In this document: piece after piece, positions 27,198 to 35,287 of the stretch
Layout: the number at the start of each line of letters is the position of its first letter
Numbering within the stretch: the first letter of the stretch is position 1
Assembly: GCF_002019645.1 (NCBI RefSeq)
Contig: NZ_KV917374.1
Span: forward strand, 5,354,369-5,418,368
From: Litchfieldia alkalitelluris
Lineage (GTDB): Bacteria; Bacillota; Bacilli; Bacillales; Bacillaceae_L
Length of the DNA stretch: 64,000 nucleotides
Direction: 5' to 3'
Program-made: the position numbers and the translations under genes
The notes under the pieces: model-generated
What the model was told of the DNA's origin: nothing
The model's input: only the letters and a program-made list of their open reading frames with translations
Database searches by the model: none

Positions 27198-28210
27198 AAC
27201 GCGTTCCTCCAAATAGTGTGTAACTCTTCCTTCGTTAGAGCTTCTTGAGGATAATAACCATTTTCATGAAACATGACTTTAATAATCTCTTGGTCTTCTG
27301 ATCCAAAATAGTTTAAAAAATGATTTACCGCATCTTCATTTCTGTTATGATTTTCTTTCCCTTTATAGAAAGGCTTCAGGAACAGTGCTTGGTAAAAACA
27401 CGTAGCAAGGTTCACTTGGTATTTCCCATAAAGATGATAGAAAATACTAATCCCTTCATAATCTAAGTCTCCAAAATAATAGATTTCATGCTGCCCTTCC
27501 GTATCACTGAGACCGAGTTGTTTAGGAAGTTGATCTAAACTTGACGCTATTTTCCAGCCCGAACCATATATTAATGTAGTGAAATTTGTAGTTTGTAATG
27601 ACTCTAGTAGTCCTGAATAGGTGGCTTTGTTTTCTACAATAAGGTGTTTATGTATTTTGAGATTAGATGTTAGTTGGTTTGGGTTTATCGCAAACATGAG
27701 AGGATCTGGGGTTTTCATTATTTTCAACTTATCAAATAGATTGATTTTTTCTAAAAGAGCTTTTCCACCCTTTTCATCAATCCATTTCTCATCTTTCATT
27801 AATTCATAGGAGCGTTCCGAGCTATTAGTATAGGTAGTAGGCAAACCGTTGCTCTGTAAGTACTCATCGATGAGCATAATCCATGGCTTATCCTCCATCC
27901 ACTTCTTTTTTGAAGAAGTAAAATATGCTCGTAACTCTATTACAGTATGCACTTTAAATTGCACCTCTTGAATCTCTTCAATGAGAGGTTGCTTCACTTT
28001 TCCTTTCTGGATGCGGAAACTATTAGGAAGTCCATACCAATTGGTCCCATGGCTATTTACAGCCGTAATAAATCCTTCGTCTATTAACGTTTGAACAGTA
28101 GTTGCAAAAGCTTCATACGTATCAAGAGTCTCAGCAACCTGCTCTAATTCTCCAAGCGTTATCGTAGCCTTTTTAGCTAATTCAAGGATAGTGACTAACT
28201 TTTTTCTCAT
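27182..28210 (-). CDS. jetD: Wadjet Toprim nuclease subunit JetD (MksG type)
   Basis: A 342-residue protein whose C-terminal half carries a Toprim-like nuclease site: Glu193 in HLIVENKATY and the acidic cluster Asp248, Asp250 and Glu252 in YYFGDLDYEG. This matches JetD/MksG and DUF2220/DUF2399 proteins, which cut DNA after SMC-driven extrusion. The N-terminal half looks like winged helices (TLGELEQVAETLD, LIDEGFITAV). It is the first gene of the operon, whereas jetABCD is the order most often drawn for Wadjet. Its leader is a 315-bp gap that also holds two structured hairpins. Toprim identification is by motif and is fairly sure; subtype is not assigned. Confidence 0.84.
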   Translation of the reverse strand: MRKKLVTILELAKKATITLGELEQVAETLDTYEAFATTVQTLIDEGFITAVNSHGTNWYGLPNSFRIQKGKVKQPLIEEIQEVQFKVHTVIELRAYFTSSKKKWMEDKPWIMLIDEYLQSNGLPTTYTNSSERSYELMKDEKWIDEKGGKALLEKINLFDKLKIMKTPDPLMFAINPNQLTSNLKIHKHLIVENKATYSGLLESLQTTNFTTLIYGSGWKIASSLDQLPKQLGLSDTEGQHEIYYFGDLDYEGISIFYHLYGKYQVNLATCFYQALFLKPFYKGKENHNRNEDAVNHFLNYFGSEDQEIIKVMFHENGYYPQEALTKEELHTIWRNALWTDN

Positions 28211-28356
28211 AACATCACCTCATCTTTCCAAAAGATTTTCTAATTAAGATGCAATGATTTCATTTAATCAACACCTTTATAATAATCCCTTTTATTGTAA
28301 AGGTTATTGACACACTAAACAATGTATATTAAACTAAAATAAAGTTAACGATACGG

Positions 28357-28460
28357 ATAATCGTTGTTTTCTCCGCCACATTGGCTAGGGCTGATAACGA
28401 TTAACAATCAAAATCACCCTTTCTCCGCCACATTGGCTAGAGCTGGGGTGATTTTTTTTT
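28357..28460. repeat. Twin hairpins with a conserved loop and different stems
   Basis: Two stem-loops lie side by side. Copy A (28357-28402) pairs AATCGTT with AACGATT. Copy B (28411-28460) pairs AAATCACC with GGTGATTT and is followed by a T-run on the plus strand. Both enclose the segment TTTCTCCGCCACATTGGCTA. Inside that loop GCC and GGC can also pair around AATGT on the minus strand. Confidence 0.7.
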
Positions 28461-28477
28461 AGAAAAGATGCCTAGCT

Positions 28478-28515
28478 AGAAAAGGTGCCTGCCCGTATGG
28501 GGGGAGGCACCTGAA
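28478..28515 (-). terminator. Terminator of rlmCD
   Basis: Stem AGGTGCCT / AGGCACCT around a 14-bp loop, then TTTTC on the minus strand, about 12 bp after the rlmCD stop codon. Confidence 0.75.
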
Positions 28516-28525
28516 TTATAAAGTG

Positions 28526-29899
28526 CTATATCAAAACTAACTGTGCCACACACTCAACATGCGTCGTATGAGGAAACATATCTACCGGCTGCACTTCAAG
28601 CGTCTTGAACCCACCATCTTCAAGCACGCGCAAATCCCTTGCCAATGTGCCCGGATTACACGAAACATACACCACACGTTTCGGCTTCATCTCAATAATT
28701 GTCTGCAACAGTGCATCATCACAGCCCTTACGTGGTGGATCAACGACAATCACTTCAGCCGTATTTCCTTCCTTTTTCCACTGAGGAATAACCACTTCCG
28801 CTTCGCCCACCGCAAACTCAGCATTCTTAATCCCGTTCAATTCTGCATTTCTCTTTGCATCCTCAATTGCCTCAGGTACTATTTCTACACCAAATACCTT
28901 CTTCGCCTTTTGAGCTAAAAACAGAGAAATGGTCCCGATTCCACAATAAGCGTCAATCACCGATTCTTCACCGGTTAAGCCTGCATATTCTAATGCCTTA
29001 TCATAAAGCACCTTCGTCTGCTCAGGATTTACTTGATAAAAAGATCTAGCTGAAATTGCAAACTTGATATCTCCAATCGAATCGTAGATATACTCCTCGC
29101 CCCAAAGCACATTCGTTTCGTCACCAAATATCACGTTCGTCCGCTTAGTATTAATATTCTGAACGACAGATTTAATTTCTGGAATTTCACGTACAATCTC
29201 TTCAATAATCTTAACCTTATGAGGTAATTCTCCCATTCTTGTAACTAGCACCACCATAATTTCACCAGTTACGACACCATACCGAGCCATAATATGGCGA
29301 ATTGTACCTTTATGACTTTTCTCATCATACGCTCGAACTCCATACTTCTCGCAAATTCTCTTTACAGCTTGTACCACTTGATCATTTTTCTCCTGCTGAA
29401 TCATACAGGCTTCCATATCAATGATTTCGTGACTACGTTGCTGATAAAATCCTGCAACAAGTCCACCTTCACGCTCTGCAACAGGTACCTGTGCCTTATT
29501 CCGGTAACGCCACGGGTCGTCCATTCCTAAGACAGAATGTACGGTGACATTCTTCAGATGACCAATTCGAGTTAAAACTTCTTCAACTTGCTTCCTCTTC
29601 GCCACTAATTGCCCTTCATAGCTTAAATGCTGAAGCTGACAGCCCCCACATTGTTTATAAATCGGACATGGCGCATCGACTCTAAATGGGCTTTCTTCAT
29701 ATAATTCAACAAGGCGTCCGAAGGCATAGCCTTTTTTCACTTTAGTAATTTTAATCTTCGCTTTTTCATCTGGTAAACCATTTTGAACAAAGATCGGAAA
29801 GCCTTCTACCTTTGCGACTCCCGCTCCATCATGTGTGAGATCCTCAAATGTAACATCATAGTATTCATTTTTCTCAATTGGGACAGTTTGTTTTTCCAT
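28526..29899 (-). CDS. rlmCD: 23S rRNA (uracil-C5)-methyltransferase RlmCD
   Basis: A 457-residue SAM-dependent enzyme, the YefA orthologue, that methylates U747 and U1939 of 23S rRNA in Bacillus. Domain order: TRAM domain (residues about 8-65), iron-sulfur cysteines in [15 protein letters not shown], then the methyltransferase domain with [26 protein letters not shown] and the catalytic Cys in [14 protein letters not shown]. Length is typical. It closes a conserved block shared with B. subtilis (gatCAB, dagK, yefA), and the Wadjet operon follows immediately downstream. Confidence 0.96.
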   Translation of the reverse strand: MEKQTVPIEKNEYYDVTFEDLTHDGAGVAKVEGFPIFVQNGLPDEKAKIKITKVKKGYAFGRLVELYEESPFRVDAPCPIYKQCGGCQLQHLSYEGQLVAKRKQVEEVLTRIGHLKNVTVHSVLGMDDPWRYRNKAQVPVAEREGGLVAGFYQQRSHEIIDMEACMIQQEKNDQVVQAVKRICEKYGVRAYDEKSHKGTIRHIMARYGVVTGEIMVVLVTRMGELPHKVKIIEEIVREIPEIKSVVQNINTKRTNVIFGDETNVLWGEEYIYDSIGDIKFAISARSFYQVNPEQTKVLYDKALEYAGLTGEESVIDAYCGIGTISLFLAQKAKKVFGVEIVPEAIEDAKRNAELNGIKNAEFAVGEAEVVIPQWKKEGNTAEVIVVDPPRKGCDDALLQTIIEMKPKRVVYVSCNPGTLARDLRVLEDGGFKTLEVQPVDMFPHTTHVECVAQLVLI

Positions 29900-29958
29900 G
29901 TGTTTTAACTCTTCCTTTACGTCGGGTTGCTGAAACTGATTTTATCATAGATTCGGTT

Positions 29959-30417
29959 TTAATGGCCAATTTCGTAATAGTGGGAGGACTTAAGGAAACG
30001 CTCGGAATCGCTTACGAATCCGAGTGCTTGATAAAATCGGTCTCCTTGTTCTGTATCTGTATGTAATACTAATACGTTAAACATACCATCTGCATCCTTA
30101 ATGAGTTGCTCAATAAGTAGCTTTCCAATACCCTGTCCACGCATTTCATTAGCGACATAACACCTTCTCACTCGACCTATCGTATTTTCCCCTGAATAAG
30201 GATTCCTGTTCAATCCCGCAACAGCTACTAAGAGACCATTCCTATCATATGCACCATACAATACTTCACCTTCAAGAGAAAATGAATTTTCCCCATTCAA
30301 ATATTCGTTCACAAGCCGCCTAACAAATCGAAAACCCTGCTTTTCACTTTCTTCAATTAAATGTGATAAATTCTCAAATTCAACCTTATCAATTCTTTTT
30401 ATATTAATATGAGCCAA
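29959..30417 (-). CDS. GNAT-family N-acetyltransferase
   Basis: A 152-residue GNAT acetyltransferase. The acetyl-CoA loop is RGQGIGKLLIEQLI, preceded by RRCYVANE and followed by YQALGFVSDSER. TTG 30417 is taken as start because AGGGGG lies 6 bases upstream; the longer frame to 30474 would begin inside the dagK terminator. It lies between dagK and rlmCD on the same strand, behind the dagK terminator. Substrate unknown. Confidence 0.85.
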   Translation of the reverse strand: MAHINIKRIDKVEFENLSHLIEESEKQGFRFVRRLVNEYLNGENSFSLEGEVLYGAYDRNGLLVAVAGLNRNPYSGENTIGRVRRCYVANEMRGQGIGKLLIEQLIKDADGMFNVLVLHTDTEQGDRFYQALGFVSDSERFLKSSHYYEIGH

Positions 30418-30437
30418 ATTATTTCCCCCTATGAAAA

Positions 30438-30463
30438 AGAAAAAAACCTGGCATATGCCAAGC
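30438..30463 (-). terminator. Terminator of dagK
   Basis: Stem CTTGGC / GCCAGG with an ATAT loop, followed by TTTTTTTC on the minus strand, directly after the dagK stop codon. Confidence 0.75.
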
Positions 30464-31378
30464 TTATTTCCCACTCATCTTTTCTGCTTTTTCTTTTGAA
30501 ACAAACACTTCTATATGCTGATATAAGTTCACGAATTCGCCTGGTAACAAGCCACCATATTCACCATCAAGGTTGAGCTGCATTTTATCAGTTGCTTTCA
30601 CCTTAATCCGATTAGCTTTTGTATAGATGATATGTGGATCATGGACATGCTCACCACGAACGGCAAGTGAGGCAATTTTAATAAAATCAGCTAGATTTGC
30701 CTTTTTCAAAATGATCAAATCGAACAAACCGTCATTCAACGAGGAATCAGGTGCAAGCTTTTCAAAGCCACCGACTGAGTTTGTTAAAGACACTAAGAAA
30801 AGCATAATCTCTCCATCAAATAGCTTACCATCATATTCAATCTCAACCTCTGTTGGCTTGATTGATGGAAGCATTTCAATTCCTTTTAAATAATAGGCAA
30901 GCTGCCCAATCATCGTTTTCATTTTACTTGGTACTTCATAGGTTAACTCGGTTAGTCGGCCTCCACCAGCAATATTGATGAAATAACGATCATTGACTCG
31001 CCCGACATCAATCGGCATTGAAATTCCGTCAACAATGACATCACATGCCGCTTCAATCGTTGAGCGTGGGACACCAATTGCTCTGGCAAAATCATTGGTT
31101 GTTCCAACTGGAATAATTCCAAGCTTCGGTCTGTAAGGTTGCTCTGCTAGACCATTAACGACTTCATTAATCGTACCATCCCCACCGGCTGCAACCACCA
31201 GATCATATTGTCGTTCCACGGCAATTTTCGCAGCTGTAGTAGCATCTCCAGCACCTGTTGTCGCATGACATGAAGTTTCATATCCTGCCCGCTCTAGCCG
31301 GTCTAATACTTCAGGTAAGTGCTTTTTAAAAACTTCTCTCCCTGAAGTTGGGTTATAAATAATTCTCGCTCTTTTCAT
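30464..31378 (-). CDS. dagK: Diacylglycerol kinase
   Basis: A 304-residue soluble lipid kinase (YerQ/DgkB orthologue) that phosphorylates the diacylglycerol released during lipoteichoic acid synthesis, recycling it to phosphatidic acid. The DAGK catalytic domain shows IIYNPTSG near the N-terminus, the nucleotide loop AAGGDGTINEVVNG, and GIIPVGTTNDFARAIG. The C-terminal half has the expected beta-sandwich with LDGEYGG. Length and position near gatCAB match B. subtilis. Confidence 0.96.
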   Translation of the reverse strand: MKRARIIYNPTSGREVFKKHLPEVLDRLERAGYETSCHATTGAGDATTAAKIAVERQYDLVVAAGGDGTINEVVNGLAEQPYRPKLGIIPVGTTNDFARAIGVPRSTIEAACDVIVDGISMPIDVGRVNDRYFINIAGGGRLTELTYEVPSKMKTMIGQLAYYLKGIEMLPSIKPTEVEIEYDGKLFDGEIMLFLVSLTNSVGGFEKLAPDSSLNDGLFDLIILKKANLADFIKIASLAVRGEHVHDPHIIYTKANRIKVKATDKMQLNLDGEYGGLLPGEFVNLYQHIEVFVSKEKAEKMSGK

Positions 31379-31481
31379 TACACATCATCCTAATATTGTT
31401 AAAAATATGTAATTCCCTATCACTTTAACATGATAGCTTATCCGAAATGAATAAGCAATTCTTAGCCTAAAGCGAGTAGAC

Positions 31482-32417
31482 CTATTTTTGATTTTCTAAT
31501 ACATGTAGTGCTACCCATTCACTATTCACAATATCTAAATGATATGCTCCAGATCCTAGGGTTAAGGTACCTTTGTACTGACGGTTATATTCCTCTTCTT
31601 TCCCGCTTTCCACTTCAACCTTTTCCCATGAACTTTCTCCGACGGCCAAATCACTCCGAGAGACCGCTGACAGCTTTACGTCACTATTTTCACTGACATG
31701 AACATTAACACGATCTACTCCATTTACGACCCAGTGGTTGGATATTGATGACGCATGCAACTCGATTTGATTATGCTGACCTCGAACCTCAAGTCTGATA
31801 TCTTCTGGCACAACAATTGTAGGATTTAGATGTGTATACATCGAAAGTGGCCCTGTGTTTTGTGTTGGTTCTTTTACGTATATATAATATGTATTGCCAA
31901 CAACCTTTGTCATCACATAATCATCAATCTTATTAATTGGATAATCTTCTTTTCGGTTGACTGCTGCACGATAGGTCCCAAACGTATGAATTTCATGTGC
32001 TTCAGTACCCTCAATCGAGACCGCTTGATTGCCTGTTTCAACAATGACTCTCTTAATCTCACTTGATAGTTTTTCTTCAAAGGCAGGCAAATTGACTGTT
32101 GTTTCCTCTGAACCTACCACTACCTGAACTTGTTGTAATAGCCCAGTAGATGTTAGGACGGTTAGCACGATGCCAACCGTTCCTAATACACCTACAAATA
32201 GAATACTTAGAAAATCATATTTTATGATGGGATTTTCTTGTTTTGAGATAAAAAGGTAGAGAAGAATTTCAATTCCAAGAACTACTAAGATCGCTGGCCA
32301 CCATACTAGCAATGGTTGAAAAGCTTCATTTCCACTAAATTGAGATATCACTAGAAAAACTCCTAGTAAAACAAGTGAAAGCCCCATCGATACCGTTCCA
32401 ACACGCCACTTCCTCAT
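31482..32417 (-). CDS. Membrane protein of the ECF-sigma operon
   Basis: A 311-residue protein with three predicted N-terminal membrane segments (about residues 9-27, 35-53, 67-92) and a C-terminal beta-rich domain, probably outside. The membrane part resembles LiaI/LiaF-type envelope proteins (VWWPAILVVLGIEILLYLF); the outer part resembles DUF4097-type adhesin-like repeats. The start overlaps the preceding stop (ATGA). It is the fourth and last gene of the sigma operon. Envelope-stress function is inferred from context. Confidence 0.75.
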   Translation of the reverse strand: MRKWRVGTVSMGLSLVLLGVFLVISQFSGNEAFQPLLVWWPAILVVLGIEILLYLFISKQENPIIKYDFLSILFVGVLGTVGIVLTVLTSTGLLQQVQVVVGSEETTVNLPAFEEKLSSEIKRVIVETGNQAVSIEGTEAHEIHTFGTYRAAVNRKEDYPINKIDDYVMTKVVGNTYYIYVKEPTQNTGPLSMYTHLNPTIVVPEDIRLEVRGQHNQIELHASSISNHWVVNGVDRVNVHVSENSDVKLSAVSRSDLAVGESSWEKVEVESGKEEEYNRQYKGTLTLGSGAYHLDIVNSEWVALHVLENQK

Positions 32418-33532
32418 TGCACTCTCTCCTTTCGACTCTTACTTCCAACAAGTAATTTAATTCCCCCACCGATTAACAACGTACAAACAACGAACGTTTG
32501 GAAATAGTTATAGTACCAGTAAGTCAGATCCACTCCAAAGAAACTTTGGAATACCGGCCCAAATGCTCCAACAATTAAATTATCAAACATGTAATATAAT
32601 CCTAATACAAGTAACCCTATCCCAAACCAACGCTGATGATTGATAAAATATGAGACTATTGGGATATCCTCGATTTCTTCTTCTCCATGCTTCGATACCT
32701 TTTGTAAAGCATCAAAAAAGCTATAAAACCAAATCAATGGGATAAAAAATAAGAAAAGTGATAATCTTAGAGCATCTAAAATCCAAATTCCAAATAAGAA
32801 CGCGGCCATCAGTTGTAACCCTCGTCTTTGTAATCCGAGATACATATGCCCAGCCCCAGGGAAAATCGATAAAATTGTTGCTAGCGCCTTACTTTTCTTG
32901 CCTTGCTCTCGTCTAGTTTCTTCAAAATCCTCTAACACAGTTCGGTCGACCAATTCTTCGCCATTTTGTTTTTTTGCAAGAAGCTGCACTGTATCAAACA
33001 TATTATAAATCCAAATAATTGGTAGTGCTCCTAGAAAAACAATAAATCCACCTTGACTTGTAATGGCTGTGATAAACACAATCATAATGCCTAATCCGAA
33101 AAACCCAATGATAAAGGTTAATCCTCTATTCATAAGGCCTAAGTGAAAATGGCCTAGTCCAGGAATAAGCGATAACAGTATCGTGAAAAAGCGATCACTT
33201 TCGTTTGGTGTTTTTTGATCTCCAGTATCAACTGTGTCCCCACTGGATTGAACAGATGCAGTTTCTTGATTCTTTGTCTGTAGTTGGAAACTACGCAACA
33301 GCTGAATAATCATATCCATCATATTAATGGTACCAATAATAAATACAAGAACAAATGCCATTATAATAAATGGCTCCGCATGCCATGGTTCAATTAACGC
33401 TATAAATATTGGAATTATAAATGATAATGCTGCGCTAAATCCGTAGAAATATCCTCTTTTACGACCTAAATAAAGATGTCCTACACCTGGTAAAAATGAA
33501 AGCATAAATGCTACCATCGGTTTTTTAGTCAT
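32414..33532 (-). CDS. Multi-pass membrane protein with three internal repeats
   Basis: A 372-residue polytopic membrane protein. The motif PGxGHxxLGxxxRG occurs three times: FLPGVGHLYLGRKRGY near the N-terminus, LIPGLGHFHLGLMNRG near residue 125, and IFPGAGHMYLGLQRRG near residue 225. Each copy is followed by two membrane segments, giving a triplicated TM2-like unit. Acidic linkers separate them, and a LiaF-like final membrane pair follows. ATG 33532 has GGAAGG 8 bases upstream. It is the third gene of the sigma operon. Function unknown. Confidence 0.78.
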   Translation of the reverse strand: MTKKPMVAFMLSFLPGVGHLYLGRKRGYFYGFSAALSFIIPIFIALIEPWHAEPFIIMAFVLVFIIGTINMMDMIIQLLRSFQLQTKNQETASVQSSGDTVDTGDQKTPNESDRFFTILLSLIPGLGHFHLGLMNRGLTFIIGFFGLGIMIVFITAITSQGGFIVFLGALPIIWIYNMFDTVQLLAKKQNGEELVDRTVLEDFEETRREQGKKSKALATILSIFPGAGHMYLGLQRRGLQLMAAFLFGIWILDALRLSLFLFFIPLIWFYSFFDALQKVSKHGEEEIEDIPIVSYFINHQRWFGIGLLVLGLYYMFDNLIVGAFGPVFQSFFGVDLTYWYYNYFQTFVVCTLLIGGGIKLLVGSKSRKERVQ

Positions 33533-33533
33533 T

Positions 33534-33977
33534 TTATTCACCTTCCTTTTGATGTTCTAATACTTTATCAATCCAAGAAATGACTTTATCCATTAAGTTC
33601 TCTGAAACAGGCGCCTCAACTCTAGTTGTTGAAGCTGCTTCGACTGTTGCTACTACCCCTGTAATACTTTGAAAAAATCCTGATGTCATTAAGCTAAATG
33701 TAATCATTGCAGCGATCCCATAATGAAATAACGGGTACTGAGTCAACCTTCTCTTCGTTTTACCTTTTTCTTCAACCGAGATCTGTTCAAGCATTTTATC
33801 TGTAAAGCTTTCATTACTCATATCTGGCAGTTCGACCTCTTGTTGTTCCACCATCATCATGTACATTTCTAAACATTGGTCACAGGAGTATAGATGATCT
33901 TCCATTTGCTCACGGTGTGCGTCTATTAACTTATCATTGATATAGTCTAGCCATTGTTGTTGCTTGTAGTGGTTCAT
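33534..33977 (-). CDS. Anti-sigma factor with zinc-finger (zf-HC2) domain
   Basis: A 147-residue anti-sigma factor. The N-terminal zinc-binding module has His-x3-Cys-x2-Cys (HLYSCDQC, residues about 28-36), and one membrane segment lies at about residues 86-104 (YGIAAMITFSLMTSGFF). A short outer tail follows. The start ATG 33977 overlaps the sigma-factor stop in TGATG. The partner is the ECF sigma factor upstream; the protein should hold it at the membrane until a signal arrives. Confidence 0.9.
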   Translation of the reverse strand: MNHYKQQQWLDYINDKLIDAHREQMEDHLYSCDQCLEMYMMMVEQQEVELPDMSNESFTDKMLEQISVEEKGKTKRRLTQYPLFHYGIAAMITFSLMTSGFFQSITGVVATVEAASTTRVEAPVSENLMDKVISWIDKVLEHQKEGE

Positions 33978-34522
33978 CAAAAATCATCCTCCTTCCAATG
34001 CTTTTTTATCCATTTTCTTGCTCGATGAAGCTTCACCTCGACCGTTTTCACAGCCACATTTTGTTCCTCTGCAATTTGTTTATAATTCTTTTCCGTTATG
34101 TAATAATCCTCAATCACATCTCGGTAATTATCTGGCAATTCTTTAATTCTCGTACGAACCACTTCTCTTTGCTCTTTTCGCAGCAATGAGACAGCTGCAC
34201 TTACTTCTGTTCCTGTTACTTGTTTTAAAATTTCATCATCAACTGCACTTTCCTGTTTCCTTACTTGCTTTCTCGTTACATCAATTGCTGTATTCATCGC
34301 AATTCGTGTTATCCATGTTTTGAAGCCCTGCTTTTGATACTTCGGGAGAGCGTAATAGATTTTGATAAATGTTTCTTGCGTAACATCTTCAGCGTCTTTT
34401 TCATTACGAACAACAGGATAAACCACTTTGTACAGATAATGACGATATTTCTCCACTAACAACCGAAAAGCCTGTTCATTGCCGGCAATGGCCTTCTCGA
34501 TTAACTTCTCATCCTCTATCAC
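33977..34522 (-). CDS. ECF-type RNA polymerase sigma factor
   Basis: A 181-residue sigma-70 factor. Region 2 has AFRLLVEKYRHYLYKVV, NEKDAEDVTQETFIKIY and FKTWITRIAMNTAID; region 4 has LPDNYRDVIEDYYITEKNYK and VKTVEVKLHRARKWIK. GTG 34522 is the start, behind AAAGGGGGAG. Upstream on the minus strand CCGTC (about 34552) could be an ECF -10, with TGTAGG about 17 bases before it, suggesting autoregulation; this is weak. It leads a four-gene operon with its anti-sigma factor and two membrane proteins. I cannot match it to a named B. subtilis sigma factor. Confidence 0.92.
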   Translation of the reverse strand: MIEDEKLIEKAIAGNEQAFRLLVEKYRHYLYKVVYPVVRNEKDAEDVTQETFIKIYYALPKYQKQGFKTWITRIAMNTAIDVTRKQVRKQESAVDDEILKQVTGTEVSAAVSLLRKEQREVVRTRIKELPDNYRDVIEDYYITEKNYKQIAEEQNVAVKTVEVKLHRARKWIKKHWKEDDF

Positions 34523-34777
34523 ACTCTCCCCCTTTCTCTCTGTCTAATTAATAGACGGATAGAATTATGGAATCCCTACACTTTTTCAGAAAAATTTTCC
34601 TATACTTCTATTCTACTCTTTTTAACATTATCTGGTACAAGCAAGTTTGTATGGAAAGAGTGATTATTATTGATAGAGAAAGGGTAAACAGGTTTTACTT
34701 GGAAATGATCCTTAAATCCGGGTCAGTTACTGTGACATTTGGCATTTTGAAACGATTTAGATTATTTATCTGCAAGT

Positions 34778-34905
34778 TTATCGTTATAGCAGTGATACTA
34801 GGCGTTAGTTATTCAACAAACCAATGGTTATAGGCGACTTTATCCATTTTATTGTCCACTTTTGGAGTTTTATTAGCCATTTTGAAGTTCTTATTAGCCA
34901 CTTTC
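34778..34905. repeat. AGCCATTTT intergenic repeat, copy 1
   Basis: Begins with ATCGTTATAGCAG and continues to a tandem of degenerate units containing TTTTATTAGCCATTTT. The same order occurs again about 290 bp away. A plus-strand frame of 88 codons (34567-34833) runs into it but has no ribosome site and is not called. Confidence 0.65.
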
Positions 34906-35065
34906 TAATATTTATCAATATTTACCATGATTTAATTAGATATATCATAAAAAATAAGGATGAAAAATAGATTTTTAAAGTATTAACACATATTGAATTC
35001 CTCCAATTAAAATTTTAGTTAGAAACTGTTGATTTATGGTTTCATTAACGATTTTTCAGCTGAGT

Positions 35066-35195
35066 CATCGCTATAGCAGCGAGACTGGATCCCCATTTTT
35101 TAACATACACATGGTTTATTGGCGACTTTGATCATTTTATTAGCCATTTTTAGAGTTTTATTAGCCATTTTGACCAGTTTATTAGTCAAGTTTCG
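35066..35195. repeat. AGCCATTTT intergenic repeat, copy 2
   Basis: Second copy of the preceding element: CATCGCTATAGCAGCGA, then TGGTTTATTGGCGACTTT, then three TTTTATTAG-type units. The first part alone is an inverted repeat (TCGCTATAGCAGCGA). The 160 bp between the copies is AT-rich and holds no gene. Confidence 0.65.
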
Positions 35196-35246
35196 ACTAA
35201 ATATCAATATTACACTTAAAATCATTCATTTCCCCATCCAAAACCA

Positions 35247-35282
35247 ACAAAAAAAACCTAGGTTCAACACCCTAGGTTCTAA
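35247..35282 (-). terminator. Terminator of gatCAB operon
   Basis: Stem AACCTAGG / CCTAGGTT with an 8-bp loop, followed by TTTTTTTG on the minus strand, just after the gatB stop. Confidence 0.92.
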
Positions 35283-35287
35283 ATTGA

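Noticed and set aside
34567-34833. 88-codon plus-strand frame upstream of the sigma operon
   Set aside because: No ribosome site; it runs into the AGCCATTTT repeat and overlaps the sigma-factor promoter.
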